Shown: positions 9,178 through 17,947 of the stretch, in pieces
How positions within the stretch are numbered: position 1 is the first letter of the stretch
How the letters are laid out: the number at the start of each line of letters is the position of its first letter
Assembly (NCBI RefSeq): GCF_000775575.1
Contig: NZ_JRGN01000154.1
Location: forward strand, 1-45,196
Source: Planococcus sp. CAU13
GTDB lineage: Bacteria; Bacillota; Bacilli; Bacillales_A; Planococcaceae
DNA: 45,196 nucleotides
Direction: 5' to 3'
The notes under the pieces: generated by a model
Seen by the model: only the letters and a program-made list of their open reading frames with translations
What the model was told of the DNA's origin: nothing
Databases searched by the model: none
Translations under genes and position numbers: made by a program

Positions 9178-9213
9178 AAAAAAGCTACCACTCACTGTTT
9201 GCGAGTGGTAGCT
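9178..9213 (-). terminator. Terminator of the small gene 9234-9773
   Basis: A perfect 11-bp stem (9183-9193 with 9203-9213) is followed on the minus strand by six T residues, 20 bases after the stop codon at 9234. Confidence 0.9.
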
Positions 9214-9233
9214 TGATGTCTTCAATTCATTGT

Positions 9234-9773
9234 TTACTTGTCAAAAGTGGTGTCGCTTTTATCTTTTTTCTCCGACTCTTCGTCAAGCCCTTTTTTCAAT
9301 GAGTCGCTGTATTCCGTGCTGCCGCCGAAAGTGGAGCCGCTTGGAGTTGAATCATTGAAAGGGCTGCCTGTGCCTGTTCCGCCGGAAGTGCCTGCCTTAT
9401 CCGTGGAAGCCGATCCGGTCGATGATCCGGAACCGCCTTCCGATTTTCCGCCGACTTCATCCTGGAGCGTTTTATCAGCTTTATCCAGCATGTCTTTTTC
9501 TTTGTCCATCATTTTCTGCTGGCTGTCGATGGCACTTTTGACCTGATCGACCGCTTTTGAAACGTAAGGCTTTGCTTTATCAACCATTCCGCCTGACTGT
9601 TCGTTAAAGCGCTCCAGCCCCTTTTTCACATTTTCTTTCATATTTCCGGATTGGGAACTGCCTGTCGAAGTGCCATTCGAATCCACTTTCTTCTGTGCCA
9701 TAGCGGATCCGATTGCTGCACCTATACCTAATAATAGTAATTTACTGAACATGCCGCCTGAACGTTTTGCCAT
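9234..9773 (-). CDS. Small low-complexity protein with N-terminal hydrophobic segment
   Basis: A 179-residue protein I do not recognise. Residues ~7-26 are a short Gly/Ala/Leu-rich hydrophobic stretch (LLLLGIGAAIGSAMA) resembling the glycine-zipper start of YtxH-type stress proteins. Residues ~45-105 are charged and probably helical, with many Lys, Asp and Met. The rest is Gly/Ser/Thr-rich and likely disordered, ending in a charged tail. AAGGAGAG precedes the ATG and a strong terminator follows, so it is a single-gene unit. A weak sigma-B-like promoter about 45 bases upstream would fit a general-stress role, but that is inference. Confidence 0.8.
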   Translation of the reverse strand: MAKRSGGMFSKLLLLGIGAAIGSAMAQKKVDSNGTSTGSSQSGNMKENVKKGLERFNEQSGGMVDKAKPYVSKAVDQVKSAIDSQQKMMDKEKDMLDKADKTLQDEVGGKSEGGSGSSTGSASTDKAGTSGGTGTGSPFNDSTPSGSTFGGSTEYSDSLKKGLDEESEKKDKSDTTFDK

Positions 9774-9818
9774 TCCAATCTCTCCTTCTCAGTAATTAAA
9801 TACACTGTGTTCTTATTA

Positions 9819-9843
9819 TTTACTAATTTCAGTCATCTTAAAC
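9819..9843 (-). promoter_or_regulatory. Weak sigma-B-like promoter before gene 9234-9773
   Basis: On the minus strand GTTTAA, 13 bases, AGTAAA. The -35 is perfect and the spacing equals that of the stronger sites in this window, but the -10 lacks the usual GGG. The distance to the ATG (about 45 bases) is similar to the others. Confidence 0.3.
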
Positions 9844-9853
9844 ATTTGCCATG

Positions 9854-9885
9854 AAAAAAGACACCTATATTTATATATAGATGCC
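9854..9885 (-). terminator. Terminator of the HD-GYP gene
   Basis: An 11-bp stem with two G-U pairs (9860-9870 with 9875-9885, loop TTAT) is followed on the minus strand by six T residues, 18 bases after the stop at 9904. Confidence 0.88.
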
Positions 9886-9903
9886 TGTTTCAGAAATGAA
9901 TTC

Positions 9904-10857
9904 CTATTTGATTATTTCTTCCTGCAGCAGCACTTCTTCAAATGCCTGGACAACTTCCGGGTCATATTGAACTCCTGACAGGCGCCGGATTTCTTCCATG
10001 GCATATTCTGCGCTAAAGGCTTTCCGATAAGAACGGTCTTCTGTCATCGCATCAAACGTATCACAGACGCCGATTATTTTTGCCTCCAGCAGAATTTCAT
10101 CCTCTTTAAGGCCAAAAGGATAGCCTTTGCCGTTGATCCGTTCATGATGCTGTTCGACAATACCGGCAAGTTTACTGTATGCCGTTTTACGTAGCATTTC
10201 CGCGCCGTCTCCCGGGTGCTTTTTGACAAGGTCGAACTCCTCTTTCGTCAGTTTACCGGGCTTATTAAGCACTTCCCCAGGAACATTAATTTTACCGATG
10301 TCATGAAGGATGGAGGCGATGAACAGATCATCCATTCGCTGACGGTCCAACTTGAGCTTTTTGGCTATTTTAATGGCGTACTGTGAAACCCGCATGCTGT
10401 GTTTATGAGTATATTTATCTTTCTTTTCCACCAATCCGCCAACTCGCTGCAATTCTTTTATTTCCTCACTGATTGTGTGAAAAACCAATGAATTGGATAC
10501 AGACAGAATTGACACATCTGTTTTGGCGATCATTTGAACAGGTTCAGACAAATTACAGGTAGAGATGAAATCGTCTGGACCGAGATTGATGCTTTTATCA
10601 GAATCCTGTAAAACCAGTTCTCCTTTTAATATATAAAAAAATTCCTGAGTATCTTCTTCCCCAGGATAAAGGAACATCAGTTTATCTTTGAGGACAGTCT
10701 GTTTCATCATTTCCATACCTCCACCCCGTCCCAGCAGGCTTAAGGTAGTCGATTTGTTTTGGACTGTTTCAAGGTATTCATTTTTCAGTATATCCAAACC
10801 TTCCAAAAATACACGTCCTTCCTCAAAAAAAGTACTATTAAAGTATGCAAATGACAT
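9904..10857 (-). CDS. HD-GYP domain protein with N-terminal cupin/cyclic-nucleotide-like sensor
   Basis: The longest frame is 317 residues. Residues ~52-125 look like a small beta-barrel sensor of cupin or cyclic-nucleotide-binding type. Residues ~145-315 are an HD-GYP domain with the metal-binding HD at 185-186 (LHDIGKI) and HHERINGKGYP at 237-247. HD-GYP proteins with an intact GYP signature usually hydrolyse cyclic di-GMP, so a signal-degrading enzyme gated by the N-terminal sensor is likely. The start is doubtful. ATG 10857 has no Shine-Dalgarno site and lies inside a 19-bp palindrome with a T7 tail, which reads as the terminator of the preceding gene. A TTG at 10806 (after GAGGAAGGA) and an ATG at 10710 (after GGTGGAGG) are better placed. 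The later start would still keep both domains. Confidence 0.85.
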   Translation of the reverse strand: MSFAYFNSTFFEEGRVFLEGLDILKNEYLETVQNKSTTLSLLGRGGGMEMMKQTVLKDKLMFLYPGEEDTQEFFYILKGELVLQDSDKSINLGPDDFISTCNLSEPVQMIAKTDVSILSVSNSLVFHTISEEIKELQRVGGLVEKKDKYTHKHSMRVSQYAIKIAKKLKLDRQRMDDLFIASILHDIGKINVPGEVLNKPGKLTKEEFDLVKKHPGDGAEMLRKTAYSKLAGIVEQHHERINGKGYPFGLKEDEILLEAKIIGVCDTFDAMTEDRSYRKAFSAEYAMEEIRRLSGVQYDPEVVQAFEEVLLQEEIIK

Positions 10858-10873
10858 ACTTTAATAGTACTTT
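10822..10873 (-). terminator. 19-bp perfect palindrome with T-tail covering the HD-GYP start
   Basis: 10829-10847 pairs perfectly with 10855-10873 around a seven-base loop. On the minus strand the stem runs into seven T residues. It lies 27 bases past the stop of the secreted-protein gene (10900), exactly where its terminator is expected. It also contains the first ATG of the HD-GYP frame. The stem is AT-rich, unusual for a terminator, so an RNA switch or operator remains possible. Confidence 0.65.
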
Positions 10874-10899
10874 AAAAGAAGCTCTTATTACAATAGGTT

Positions 10900-11334
10900 T
10901 TACCAGCCGATGACTTTGATCGGGTCGATCAACGCAATACGGTCAGCGAATTGGACCGGAACCAATTCAACCTCTACTGTTAAACCGGATTTCTCAGCTT
11001 TTCCGATGCCTTTACGGGTTATATCCTGTGTTCTTATATCCAATTTTGAAATCAAAGCTGTAATGTCTTCTTCGTATTTCGCAGTAAGGTCTGCCTGTCT
11101 CTTTTCATCAGACTCCCTGGCCAGGTCTTTTTGATATACGTCGTACAAATCATATGATTTTTCAACTGCCTTCTCGATTTCTTTTAGAATTTTAGCGTTT
11201 GTTTTTTCCACGTTCTCCAAAGCAGACAAAGTTTCCTTGTCCGGTTCAGATTCTGCAGCAAAAGCTCCAGATGTTCCCAGAACCAAAGCAAAAATCACCG
11301 AAAACAGTAAAGCCAGTAAACTTTTTTGCATCAT
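10900..11334 (-). CDS. Small secreted protein, unknown function
   Basis: A 144-residue protein with a clear Sec signal peptide: Met-Lys start, hydrophobic core LLALLFSVIFALVLG, and a likely cleavage site after AFA near residue 27. No lipobox Cys is present, so it should be released or wall-associated. The mature part is charged and mostly helical (~residues 30-105), then ends in a short beta-like segment. I do not recognise a family. GGGGGGAT precedes the ATG. A good vegetative-type promoter lies about 110 bases upstream and the palindrome at 10822-10873 follows the stop, so it is probably transcribed alone. Confidence 0.8.
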   Translation of the reverse strand: MMQKSLLALLFSVIFALVLGTSGAFAAESEPDKETLSALENVEKTNAKILKEIEKAVEKSYDLYDVYQKDLARESDEKRQADLTAKYEEDITALISKLDIRTQDITRKGIGKAEKSGLTVEVELVPVQFADRIALIDPIKVIGW

Positions 11335-11450
11335 GCTGATCCCCCCGACTTTTTTAGTTGCATCAAAAACATTTCAGCCCTTTTCACAGCAAAACCTTTC
11401 AGAAATCATATGTAATAGGGGCTAGTAAATATTTTGTAGACTACCTCTAA

Positions 11451-11479
11451 AGTATAGCCCAAATGGGTATAAAGAACAA
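11451..11479 (-). promoter_or_regulatory. Sigma-A-type promoter of the secreted-protein gene
   Basis: On the minus strand TTGTTC, exactly 17 bases, TATACT. The spacer holds CCCATTTGGG, a short inverted repeat that could serve as an operator. Predicted leader length is about 110 bases. Confidence 0.6.
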
Positions 11480-11543
11480 TTTTTAAAAATAACTAAATTT
11501 TCTTTAAATTAATGGAAACAGTTACTATAAGAAGGCCAATCAG

Positions 11544-11570
11544 AAAAAACCAGGAGAATTTTCCTGGTTT
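11544..11570 (-). terminator. Terminator of the gltBD operon
   Basis: A 9-bp stem (11547-11555 with 11562-11570) followed on the minus strand by a run of six T residues, just after the gltD stop at 11578. Outer bases can extend the pairing. Confidence 0.88.
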
Positions 11571-11577
11571 CTTCTGA

Positions 11578-13065
11578 TCATGGCAATACTGTGCTGCCCA
11601 TTAAATAGCGGTCACATTCCCTCGCCGCTTCGCGTCCTTCATTGATTGCCCAGACAATCAGACTCTGGCCCCGGCGCATATCACCGGCCGCAAAAATCCC
11701 TTCGGTGTTGGTGGCATATTTTCCATACTCTGCTTTGACACATGAGTTTGCCTCCGTTGCCAGATCCATTTGCCGGATGAGACCCTGCTCCGGTCCGCTG
11801 AAACCGATGGCGATCAGCACAAGATCCGCTTTCCATACTTTTTCAGTTCCAGGAACTTCTTCGCGGATACGGTTGCCTTTCTCGTCCACGCGCAACTTCA
11901 CATTTACGGTATGCACTTCTTTCACACTGCCCTCTTCACCGCCCACAAATTTTTTCGTCATCACGGCATAAGCGCGCGGGTCGTCGCCAAACGCAGCCGC
12001 AGCTTCCTTATGCCCGTATTCGACGCGGTGCACTTTCGGATACTGGGGCCACGGATTGCCCCTCTCATCCCGAATCGCACCTTTTTTATCATAGACATCA
12101 AATTGAACAAGACTTCTGCAGCCATGGCGGACAGCAGTAGCGAGACAATCTGTACCGGTATCTCCGCCCCCGATGACAATGACGTCTTTGCCTTCAGCCG
12201 AAATATAATTGCCGTCTTTGAAATTCGAATCGAGCAGGCTTTTCGTGCTGGCGTGCAGAAAGTCCATCGCGTAATGAATGCCTCCGAGCTCGCGTCCTTC
12301 CACCTGCAAATCACGATGAACGGTTGAACCTGTGCACATGATGACAGAATCAAACTCCGTCTTCAATTTATCAGCTGGATAGTTTTTGCCGATTTCAATA
12401 TTCGTTTTGAAGGTGATGCCTTCCTGTTTCAGAATGTCCACACGGCGGACGACCATTTCATAAGGCAGTTTCATTTCCGGTATGCCGTAGGTCAGGAGTC
12501 CTCCCACCCGGTCATTCCTTTCAAACACAGTAACCCAGTGCCCCGCCTTGTTCAACTGCGCAGCAGCTGCGAGTCCGGCGGGACCGGAACCGATGACCGC
12601 CACATGTTTGCCCGTACGCGACTCCGGCGGCTCGGGCACAACCCATCCTTCAGCAAAGCCGCGTTCAATGATTGAACGTTCGACTGTCCGAATCGCTACC
12701 GGCGGGTCCGTTATGCCGAGAACACACGAACCTTCACAAGGCGCCGGGCAGGCCGTTCCTGTAAATTCCGGGAAATTGTTTTTCAGGTGTTCACGCCGCA
12801 GCGCTTCTTTCCACTGGCCTCTGTAAACCAGATCGTTCCATTCAGGGATCAAATGGTTTACTGGACAGCCGGTGGTGACATTATCCAATTCCATTCCCGT
12901 ATGGCATGTCGGCACTCCGCAATCCATGCAGCGCGCTCCCTGTTTTTGCACTTCTGCGTCCGACAGCGGAATGGTGTAATCGTTCCAGTCATGCTTCCGT
13001 TCTGCCGGGTCGCGCTCTTTCATCGTCTGCCTGCTGTATTCCATGAATCCTGTATTTTTGCCCAT
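11578..13065 (-). CDS. gltD: Glutamate synthase small subunit (NADPH, beta)
   Basis: A 495-residue GltD. It takes electrons from NADPH through FAD and iron-sulphur clusters to the large subunit, which makes two glutamates from glutamine and 2-oxoglutarate. The N-terminal cluster-binding Cys pattern is visible (CMDCGVPTC, then CPVNHLIP and CPAPCEGSC). An FAD-binding VIGSGPAGLAAA and an NADPH-binding VIGGGDTGTDC follow. Length is standard. AAGGAGGG precedes the ATG. It lies 36 bases downstream of the large-subunit gene and the two are clearly one operon ended by the hairpin at 11544-11570. Confidence 0.97.
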   Translation of the reverse strand: MGKNTGFMEYSRQTMKERDPAERKHDWNDYTIPLSDAEVQKQGARCMDCGVPTCHTGMELDNVTTGCPVNHLIPEWNDLVYRGQWKEALRREHLKNNFPEFTGTACPAPCEGSCVLGITDPPVAIRTVERSIIERGFAEGWVVPEPPESRTGKHVAVIGSGPAGLAAAAQLNKAGHWVTVFERNDRVGGLLTYGIPEMKLPYEMVVRRVDILKQEGITFKTNIEIGKNYPADKLKTEFDSVIMCTGSTVHRDLQVEGRELGGIHYAMDFLHASTKSLLDSNFKDGNYISAEGKDVIVIGGGDTGTDCLATAVRHGCRSLVQFDVYDKKGAIRDERGNPWPQYPKVHRVEYGHKEAAAAFGDDPRAYAVMTKKFVGGEEGSVKEVHTVNVKLRVDEKGNRIREEVPGTEKVWKADLVLIAIGFSGPEQGLIRQMDLATEANSCVKAEYGKYATNTEGIFAAGDMRRGQSLIVWAINEGREAARECDRYLMGSTVLP

Positions 13066-13101
13066 CAGATCCCTCCTTGATTCTACTTTCAGACCGACTT
13101 T

Positions 13102-16100
13102 CTACTTTACGCCTTCGCTCACTTTGCTTTCTTCAAAGGCCGCCATTTCCGCGTCGAATTTGGTCATGCCACTGCCCTGCAGCCTGGTAATGCGGTCGTT
13201 GATCTGCAAATACGCTTTAGGGATGACCCGTACAAATTTGGCAGAGTAAATTTCCCAATGGTCCAGGATCCGTTTTGCATTGGAACTTCCCGTATAACCA
13301 TGGTGCCTTTCGATCATCTGACGCAGACCTTCAATTTCCTGCGGTTCTGCCAGCGGCTGTAAATAAACCATATCCGCGTTGCAGTGCTCGCTGAAGTTTT
13401 CATTTTCATCCAATACGTAAGCGATGCCTCCCGACATGCCGGCTGCGAAGTTTTTACCGGTGGGTCCAAGAATGACGACACGGCCGCCCGTCATATATTC
13501 ACACCCATGGTCACCCGCGCCTTCAACCACAATATTGGCTCCGCTGTTGCGCACGGCAAACCGTTCACCCGCCACTCCGTGAATATACGCTTCACCAGCA
13601 GATGCGCCGTAGAAGGACACATTGCCGATGATGATGTTCTTCTCCGGTATGAAAGTGGAATCCGCTGCCGGCTTCACAATGATTTTTCCGCCAGACAATC
13701 CTTTTCCGACGAAATCATTGGAATCCCCGATTAACGTCATCGTCATTCCGCGCGGGATGAATGCACCAAAGCTCTGGCCGGCCGACCCCTGGAAATTCAG
13801 TTTGATCGTGTCTTCCGGCAATCCTTCCGCTCCGTAATGCCTTGAAATCGCACTGCCGGTGATGGTTCCCGTCGCACGGTGGATATTGCGGATGGCAGTC
13901 GTCACTTCAACCCGCTCTCCGGTTTTGATCGCATTGCTGCAGCGCGGGAGCAGTTCCTGGTAATCGAGCGTCTGCAATAATCCGTGATCTTGTTTCATGG
14001 TCGCAAAACGTCCAACTTTTTCAGGGAGTCCCGGCTGATACAGGAGCGCCGAGAAATCGATGCCTTTCGCTTTCCAGTGATCGACTGCTTCGTTCACTTC
14101 AAGCACATCCGTTCTGCCGATCATTTCATTGATCGTACGGAAGCCGAGCTGTGCCATCGTTTCGCGTGCTTCCTGTGCAATAAAGCGCATGAAGTTGACA
14201 ACGTGTTCAGGATCTCCGCCATATTTTTTCCGCAATTCAGGATTTTGCGTGGCAATGCCGACCGGACAAGTGTCCATATGGCAAACTCGCATCATGACAC
14301 ATCCCAGCACAACGAGCGGTGCCGTGGAAAATCCGTATTCTTCTGCTCCAAGCAGGGCTGCCATGACGACATCGCGTCCCGTCATCATTTTGCCGTCTGT
14401 CTCCACAACGATCCGGTCGCGCAATCCATTCAGAAGAAGTGTCTGATGTGTTTCCGCCAACCCGATTTCCCATGGCAGACCCGTATGTTTTAAACTGGTT
14501 TTCGGCGCAGCGCCCGTGCCGCCGTCATAGCCGCTGATCAGCACGAGATCCGCGCGTCCTTTGGCGACCCCCGCCGCAATCGTTCCGACGCCGACCGCTG
14601 AAACAAGTTTGACGCTGATGCGCGCAAACGGATTGGCATTTTTCAGATTAAAGATCAATTCCGCTAAATCTTCTATTGAATAGATGTCGTGATGCGGCGG
14701 AGGTGAGATGAGTTCAACGCCCGTCGTCGATCCGCGGACTTCTGCAATCCACGGATAAACTTTCTTGCCTGGCAGGTGACCCCCTTCACCCGGTTTTGCC
14801 CCTTGCGCCACTTTGATCTGAATTTCGTCGGCGTTGACAAGATAATGGCTTGTTACGCCAAAACGGCCGGAAGCCACTTGTTTGATCGCGCTTCTGCGGT
14901 TAGTGCCGTCTTCATCCGGTATGAAGCGTGAAATTTCCTCTCCGCCTTCACCTGAATTGCTGCGGCCCCCGATTTTATTCATGGCGACTGCCAGCGCTTC
15001 ATGCGCTTCTTTGCTGATCGAACCGTACGACATCGCTCCTGTTTTAAAGCGGGCACAAATTTCTTCGACGCTTTCCACTTCTTTGATCGGCACCGGAACC
15101 CGTTCCTTAAACTTCAGCAAACCGCGCAGGGACTGAAGATTCGCTTTTTCATCGGTAAGAAGGGCCGAATATTTTTTGAATACATCATAATCGTTCATTC
15201 TGCAGGCCTGCTGCAGCGTGTGGATCGTCTTCGGATTGTATTGATGGTCTTCGCCGTTTTCACGGTATTGATAATCATCTCCCGATTCCAGTTCGCCGTC
15301 GCCGCCTTCACGTTCAGGGTAGGCTTTGGCATGGCGCATAAGGGTTTCTATGGCAATCACATCAAGACCGATACCGCCAAGCCGCGACGAAGTCCGGGTG
15401 AAATACCTGTCGATGACATCGGAGCGGATGCCGACTGCTTCGAAAATCTGGGCTCCCCGGTAACTCTGGATCGTTGAAATGCCCATTTTAGACAGCACTT
15501 TGATGATGCCATCCGTAACTGCCTTTATATAGCCGGTTTCACTTTCCCGATAATCTTTTCCTTCTATTTCCTTTGTTTCGATCAACTGGCGGATCGTGTC
15601 AAATGCCAGATAAGGGTTAATGCCTTCTGCCCCGTAACCAAGAAGCGCCGCAAAATGATGCACTTCCCGCGGTTCACCGGATTCCAGCAAAATACTCATT
15701 TTCGTGCGTATATTCTCGCGTATCAAATGATGATGCAGACCCGATACAGCCAATAAAGCAGGAATCGCCGCATGCTCCTTGTCTGTTCCTCTGTCTGAAA
15801 GAATAATGAGAGCAGCTCCATTTTTATAAGCCTGGACCGCTTCCGCAAATAAATCTTCCAGGCGATTTTCCATTGCCTCTGCACCTGCTGCGGCAGGGAA
15901 AAGAATCGACAGCGTCACTGCTTTGAATTCAGGCAGCTGATTTCCGCGTAACTTCTCCAATTGGCTGTTCGTCAAAAGCGGAGTTTCCAACCGGATGTGC
16001 CGACTGCTTTCAGGTGCCGGCTGCACCAGATTCCCTTCTGCGCCAATAGTCGTCCGCGCTGCTGTGATGATTTGTTCACGTATGGCGTCAATTGGCGGAT

Positions 16101-17688
16101 TCGTCACCTGGGCAAATAATTGCTTAAAGTAGTTATAGAGAAGCTGCGGCTTTTTTGATAACACAGCCAGCGGCGAATCATACCCCATCGAACCGACCGG
16201 ATCTTTGCCTTCGGTCGCCAATGGCTTGATGATTTTTTGGACTTCTTCCATTGTATAGCCGAATGCCAATTGCTGTTTAACCAACGATTCCGTAACGTCA
16301 TGATTTACCGGATTCACCGGTTCCGGCAGGTCTTCCAGATCCAGCAGATTGTTTTGGAGCCAGTCTTTATATGGCAGTTCCGCCGCAATTTGCATTTTTA
16401 TCTCTTCATCCGGTATAATTTTTCCTTCTTCAAGATCGACCAGCAGCATTTTGCCTGGACGGAGGCGGTCCTTATAGATGATATCGTCCGAGAAGATATC
16501 CAGCGCGCCCACTTCCGACCCCAAAACGATCATGCCGCTTTTGGTCACATAATAACGGGCTGGACGCAGGCCGTTGCGGTCTAGGCAGGCGGCAATCTGC
16601 CGGCCATCTGTAAAGACCAGCGCTGCCGGCCCGTCCCACGGTTCCATCAGTGTGCTGTGGTATTCGTAGAAATCCTTTTTCTCTTTTTTGATGGTCGGAT
16701 CATTGACCCACGGTTCCGGCACCATCATCATTGCCGTATGGGCGAGCGAACGCCCCGACAAATGAAGGAATTCAAAACAATTGTCGAACATTGATGAATC
16801 ACTCCCGCTCTCATCGATGACCGGCAATATTTTATTCAGATCTTCTTCATTGAAATAAGGGGAAGTGCAAAGCGCCTGGCGCGCGCGCATCCAGTTGACA
16901 TTTCCGCGAAGTGTATTGAACTCTCCATTATGTATGGAATAGCGGTTTGGATGCGACCGCTGCCAGCTTGGAAAGGTATTGGTGCTGAAACGGGAGTGGA
17001 CCAGTGCCAGAGCCGATTTGAACTCGGGGTGATTGAGATCGATGTAAAACGAATCCAGTTGTTCGGGGATGAGCATGCCTTTATAGACGATGGTGCCAGC
17101 TGATAAGCTGCTGAAATAAACATCTTTGAATTCAGGATCTGTACCCATTTCCTGTTCGATTCTTCTGCGGATGATGTACAGCCGTCTTTCAAGATCTATG
17201 CGGGTTTCCAGTTCCGCAGCCGCTTCGATGAATACCTGCCTGATGACGGGTTTTGACTTTGACGCCACTTTGCCGACAAACGAATCGTTGATCGGAACCG
17301 GCCGCCAGCCCAGAGTTTGCTGCCCTTCCTCATCAACAATTCGTTGAATGATCTCTTTCGCCTTCACGCGGATGTCGTAATCCTGCGGCATGAACACCAT
17401 TCCGACGCCATATCTTCCTTCTGCCGGCAGGTTGATCCCTTCTTTTTCACATTGTTTCAGAAAAAAGCGGTGTGGAATCTGTGTCAGAATCCCAGCCCCA
17501 TCGCCCGTACTCGTATCGGATGACTGTCCTCCCCGGTGTTCGAGGTTGCATAAGATATTGACGGCATTCTGCACAATCGAATGCGATTTTTCACCATTTA
17601 TATTTGCTATCATTCCTATTCCACAGGCTTCATGCTCCTGCTCAGGATCATAAAGCCCCTGTGCCTTTGGATATTCTTTTTTGCTCAT
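13102..17688 (-). CDS. gltB: Glutamate synthase large subunit (alpha)
   Basis: A 1528-residue GltB (called gltA in B. subtilis). Domains in order: class II glutamine amidotransferase with catalytic Cys22 in EACGIGM, exposed after removal of a 21-residue propeptide; a central domain; an FMN-binding synthase domain with the 3Fe-4S cysteines in [15 protein letters not shown]; and the C-terminal glycine-rich beta-helix ([13 protein letters not shown] region). I start at ATG 17688 after GGGGAGA; an 18-codon upstream extension has no such site. A promoter and a cre-like box lie upstream. No gltC-type LysR activator gene is adjacent, unlike B. subtilis; the upstream neighbour is recQ. Confidence 0.97.
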   Translation of the reverse strand: MSKKEYPKAQGLYDPEQEHEACGIGMIANINGEKSHSIVQNAVNILCNLEHRGGQSSDTSTGDGAGILTQIPHRFFLKQCEKEGINLPAEGRYGVGMVFMPQDYDIRVKAKEIIQRIVDEEGQQTLGWRPVPINDSFVGKVASKSKPVIRQVFIEAAAELETRIDLERRLYIIRRRIEQEMGTDPEFKDVYFSSLSAGTIVYKGMLIPEQLDSFYIDLNHPEFKSALALVHSRFSTNTFPSWQRSHPNRYSIHNGEFNTLRGNVNWMRARQALCTSPYFNEEDLNKILPVIDESGSDSSMFDNCFEFLHLSGRSLAHTAMMMVPEPWVNDPTIKKEKKDFYEYHSTLMEPWDGPAALVFTDGRQIAACLDRNGLRPARYYVTKSGMIVLGSEVGALDIFSDDIIYKDRLRPGKMLLVDLEEGKIIPDEEIKMQIAAELPYKDWLQNNLLDLEDLPEPVNPVNHDVTESLVKQQLAFGYTMEEVQKIIKPLATEGKDPVGSMGYDSPLAVLSKKPQLLYNYFKQLFAQVTNPPIDAIREQIITAARTTIGAEGNLVQPAPESSRHIRLETPLLTNSQLEKLRGNQLPEFKAVTLSILFPAAAGAEAMENRLEDLFAEAVQAYKNGAALIILSDRGTDKEHAAIPALLAVSGLHHHLIRENIRTKMSILLESGEPREVHHFAALLGYGAEGINPYLAFDTIRQLIETKEIEGKDYRESETGYIKAVTDGIIKVLSKMGISTIQSYRGAQIFEAVGIRSDVIDRYFTRTSSRLGGIGLDVIAIETLMRHAKAYPEREGGDGELESGDDYQYRENGEDHQYNPKTIHTLQQACRMNDYDVFKKYSALLTDEKANLQSLRGLLKFKERVPVPIKEVESVEEICARFKTGAMSYGSISKEAHEALAVAMNKIGGRSNSGEGGEEISRFIPDEDGTNRRSAIKQVASGRFGVTSHYLVNADEIQIKVAQGAKPGEGGHLPGKKVYPWIAEVRGSTTGVELISPPPHHDIYSIEDLAELIFNLKNANPFARISVKLVSAVGVGTIAAGVAKGRADLVLISGYDGGTGAAPKTSLKHTGLPWEIGLAETHQTLLLNGLRDRIVVETDGKMMTGRDVVMAALLGAEEYGFSTAPLVVLGCVMMRVCHMDTCPVGIATQNPELRKKYGGDPEHVVNFMRFIAQEARETMAQLGFRTINEMIGRTDVLEVNEAVDHWKAKGIDFSALLYQPGLPEKVGRFATMKQDHGLLQTLDYQELLPRCSNAIKTGERVEVTTAIRNIHRATGTITGSAISRHYGAEGLPEDTIKLNFQGSAGQSFGAFIPRGMTMTLIGDSNDFVGKGLSGGKIIVKPAADSTFIPEKNIIIGNVSFYGASAGEAYIHGVAGERFAVRNSGANIVVEGAGDHGCEYMTGGRVVILGPTGKNFAAGMSGGIAYVLDENENFSEHCNADMVYLQPLAEPQEIEGLRQMIERHHGYTGSSNAKRILDHWEIYSAKFVRVIPKAYLQINDRITRLQGSGMTKFDAEMAAFEESKVSEGVK

Positions 17689-17732
17689 ATTCTTCTCCCC
17701 TCTAACACAGTGAAGTGTCATAATATTTTGAT

Positions 17733-17741
17733 AGTATATCA
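17733..17741 (-). promoter_or_regulatory. Extended -10 promoter of gltBD
   Basis: On the minus strand TGATATACT, an extended -10 with TG at the right place. The -35 region (TTATAT, 17 bases upstream) is poor, as expected for a promoter that depends on the extended element or an activator. The predicted leader is about 38 bases. Confidence 0.5.
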
Positions 17742-17793
17742 TAAAACTTGAATAAATATAAAATTGGATTTATTTTTAATAATGTATTTTTTT

Positions 17794-17807
17794 TGCAAGC
17801 GCTTTCA
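17794..17807. promoter_or_regulatory. Catabolite-responsive element (cre) upstream of gltBD
   Basis: TGCAAGCGCTTTCA differs from the CcpA consensus TGWAANCGNTNWCA at only one position (C at position 3). It sits about 75 bases upstream of the predicted gltBD start point. That is upstream of the -35 region, a place where CcpA can activate rather than repress. Confidence 0.6.
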
Positions 17808-17917
17808 CCAAGAATCTTTTTTCTTCGTATTTGTATTAAAAACAGACAGTCCTTATGCAGAAATAAAATGATAACTTTATCGCGGGATAGCTTTAAGAAT
17901 AGTAATAAAGACAAATT

Positions 17918-17947
17918 AAAAAAGCTCCTGTCCGAAGACAGAAGCTT
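17918..17947 (-). terminator. Terminator of recQ with UUCG loop
   Basis: An 11-bp stem (17922-17932 with 17937-17947, one G-U pair) capped on the minus strand by the stable C-UUCG-G tetraloop and followed by six T residues. It abuts the recQ stop codon. Confidence 0.92.

Noticed and set aside
11770-12327. 185-codon plus-strand frame
   Set aside because: Antisense shadow of gltD with its Cys- and Gly-rich motifs mirrored.
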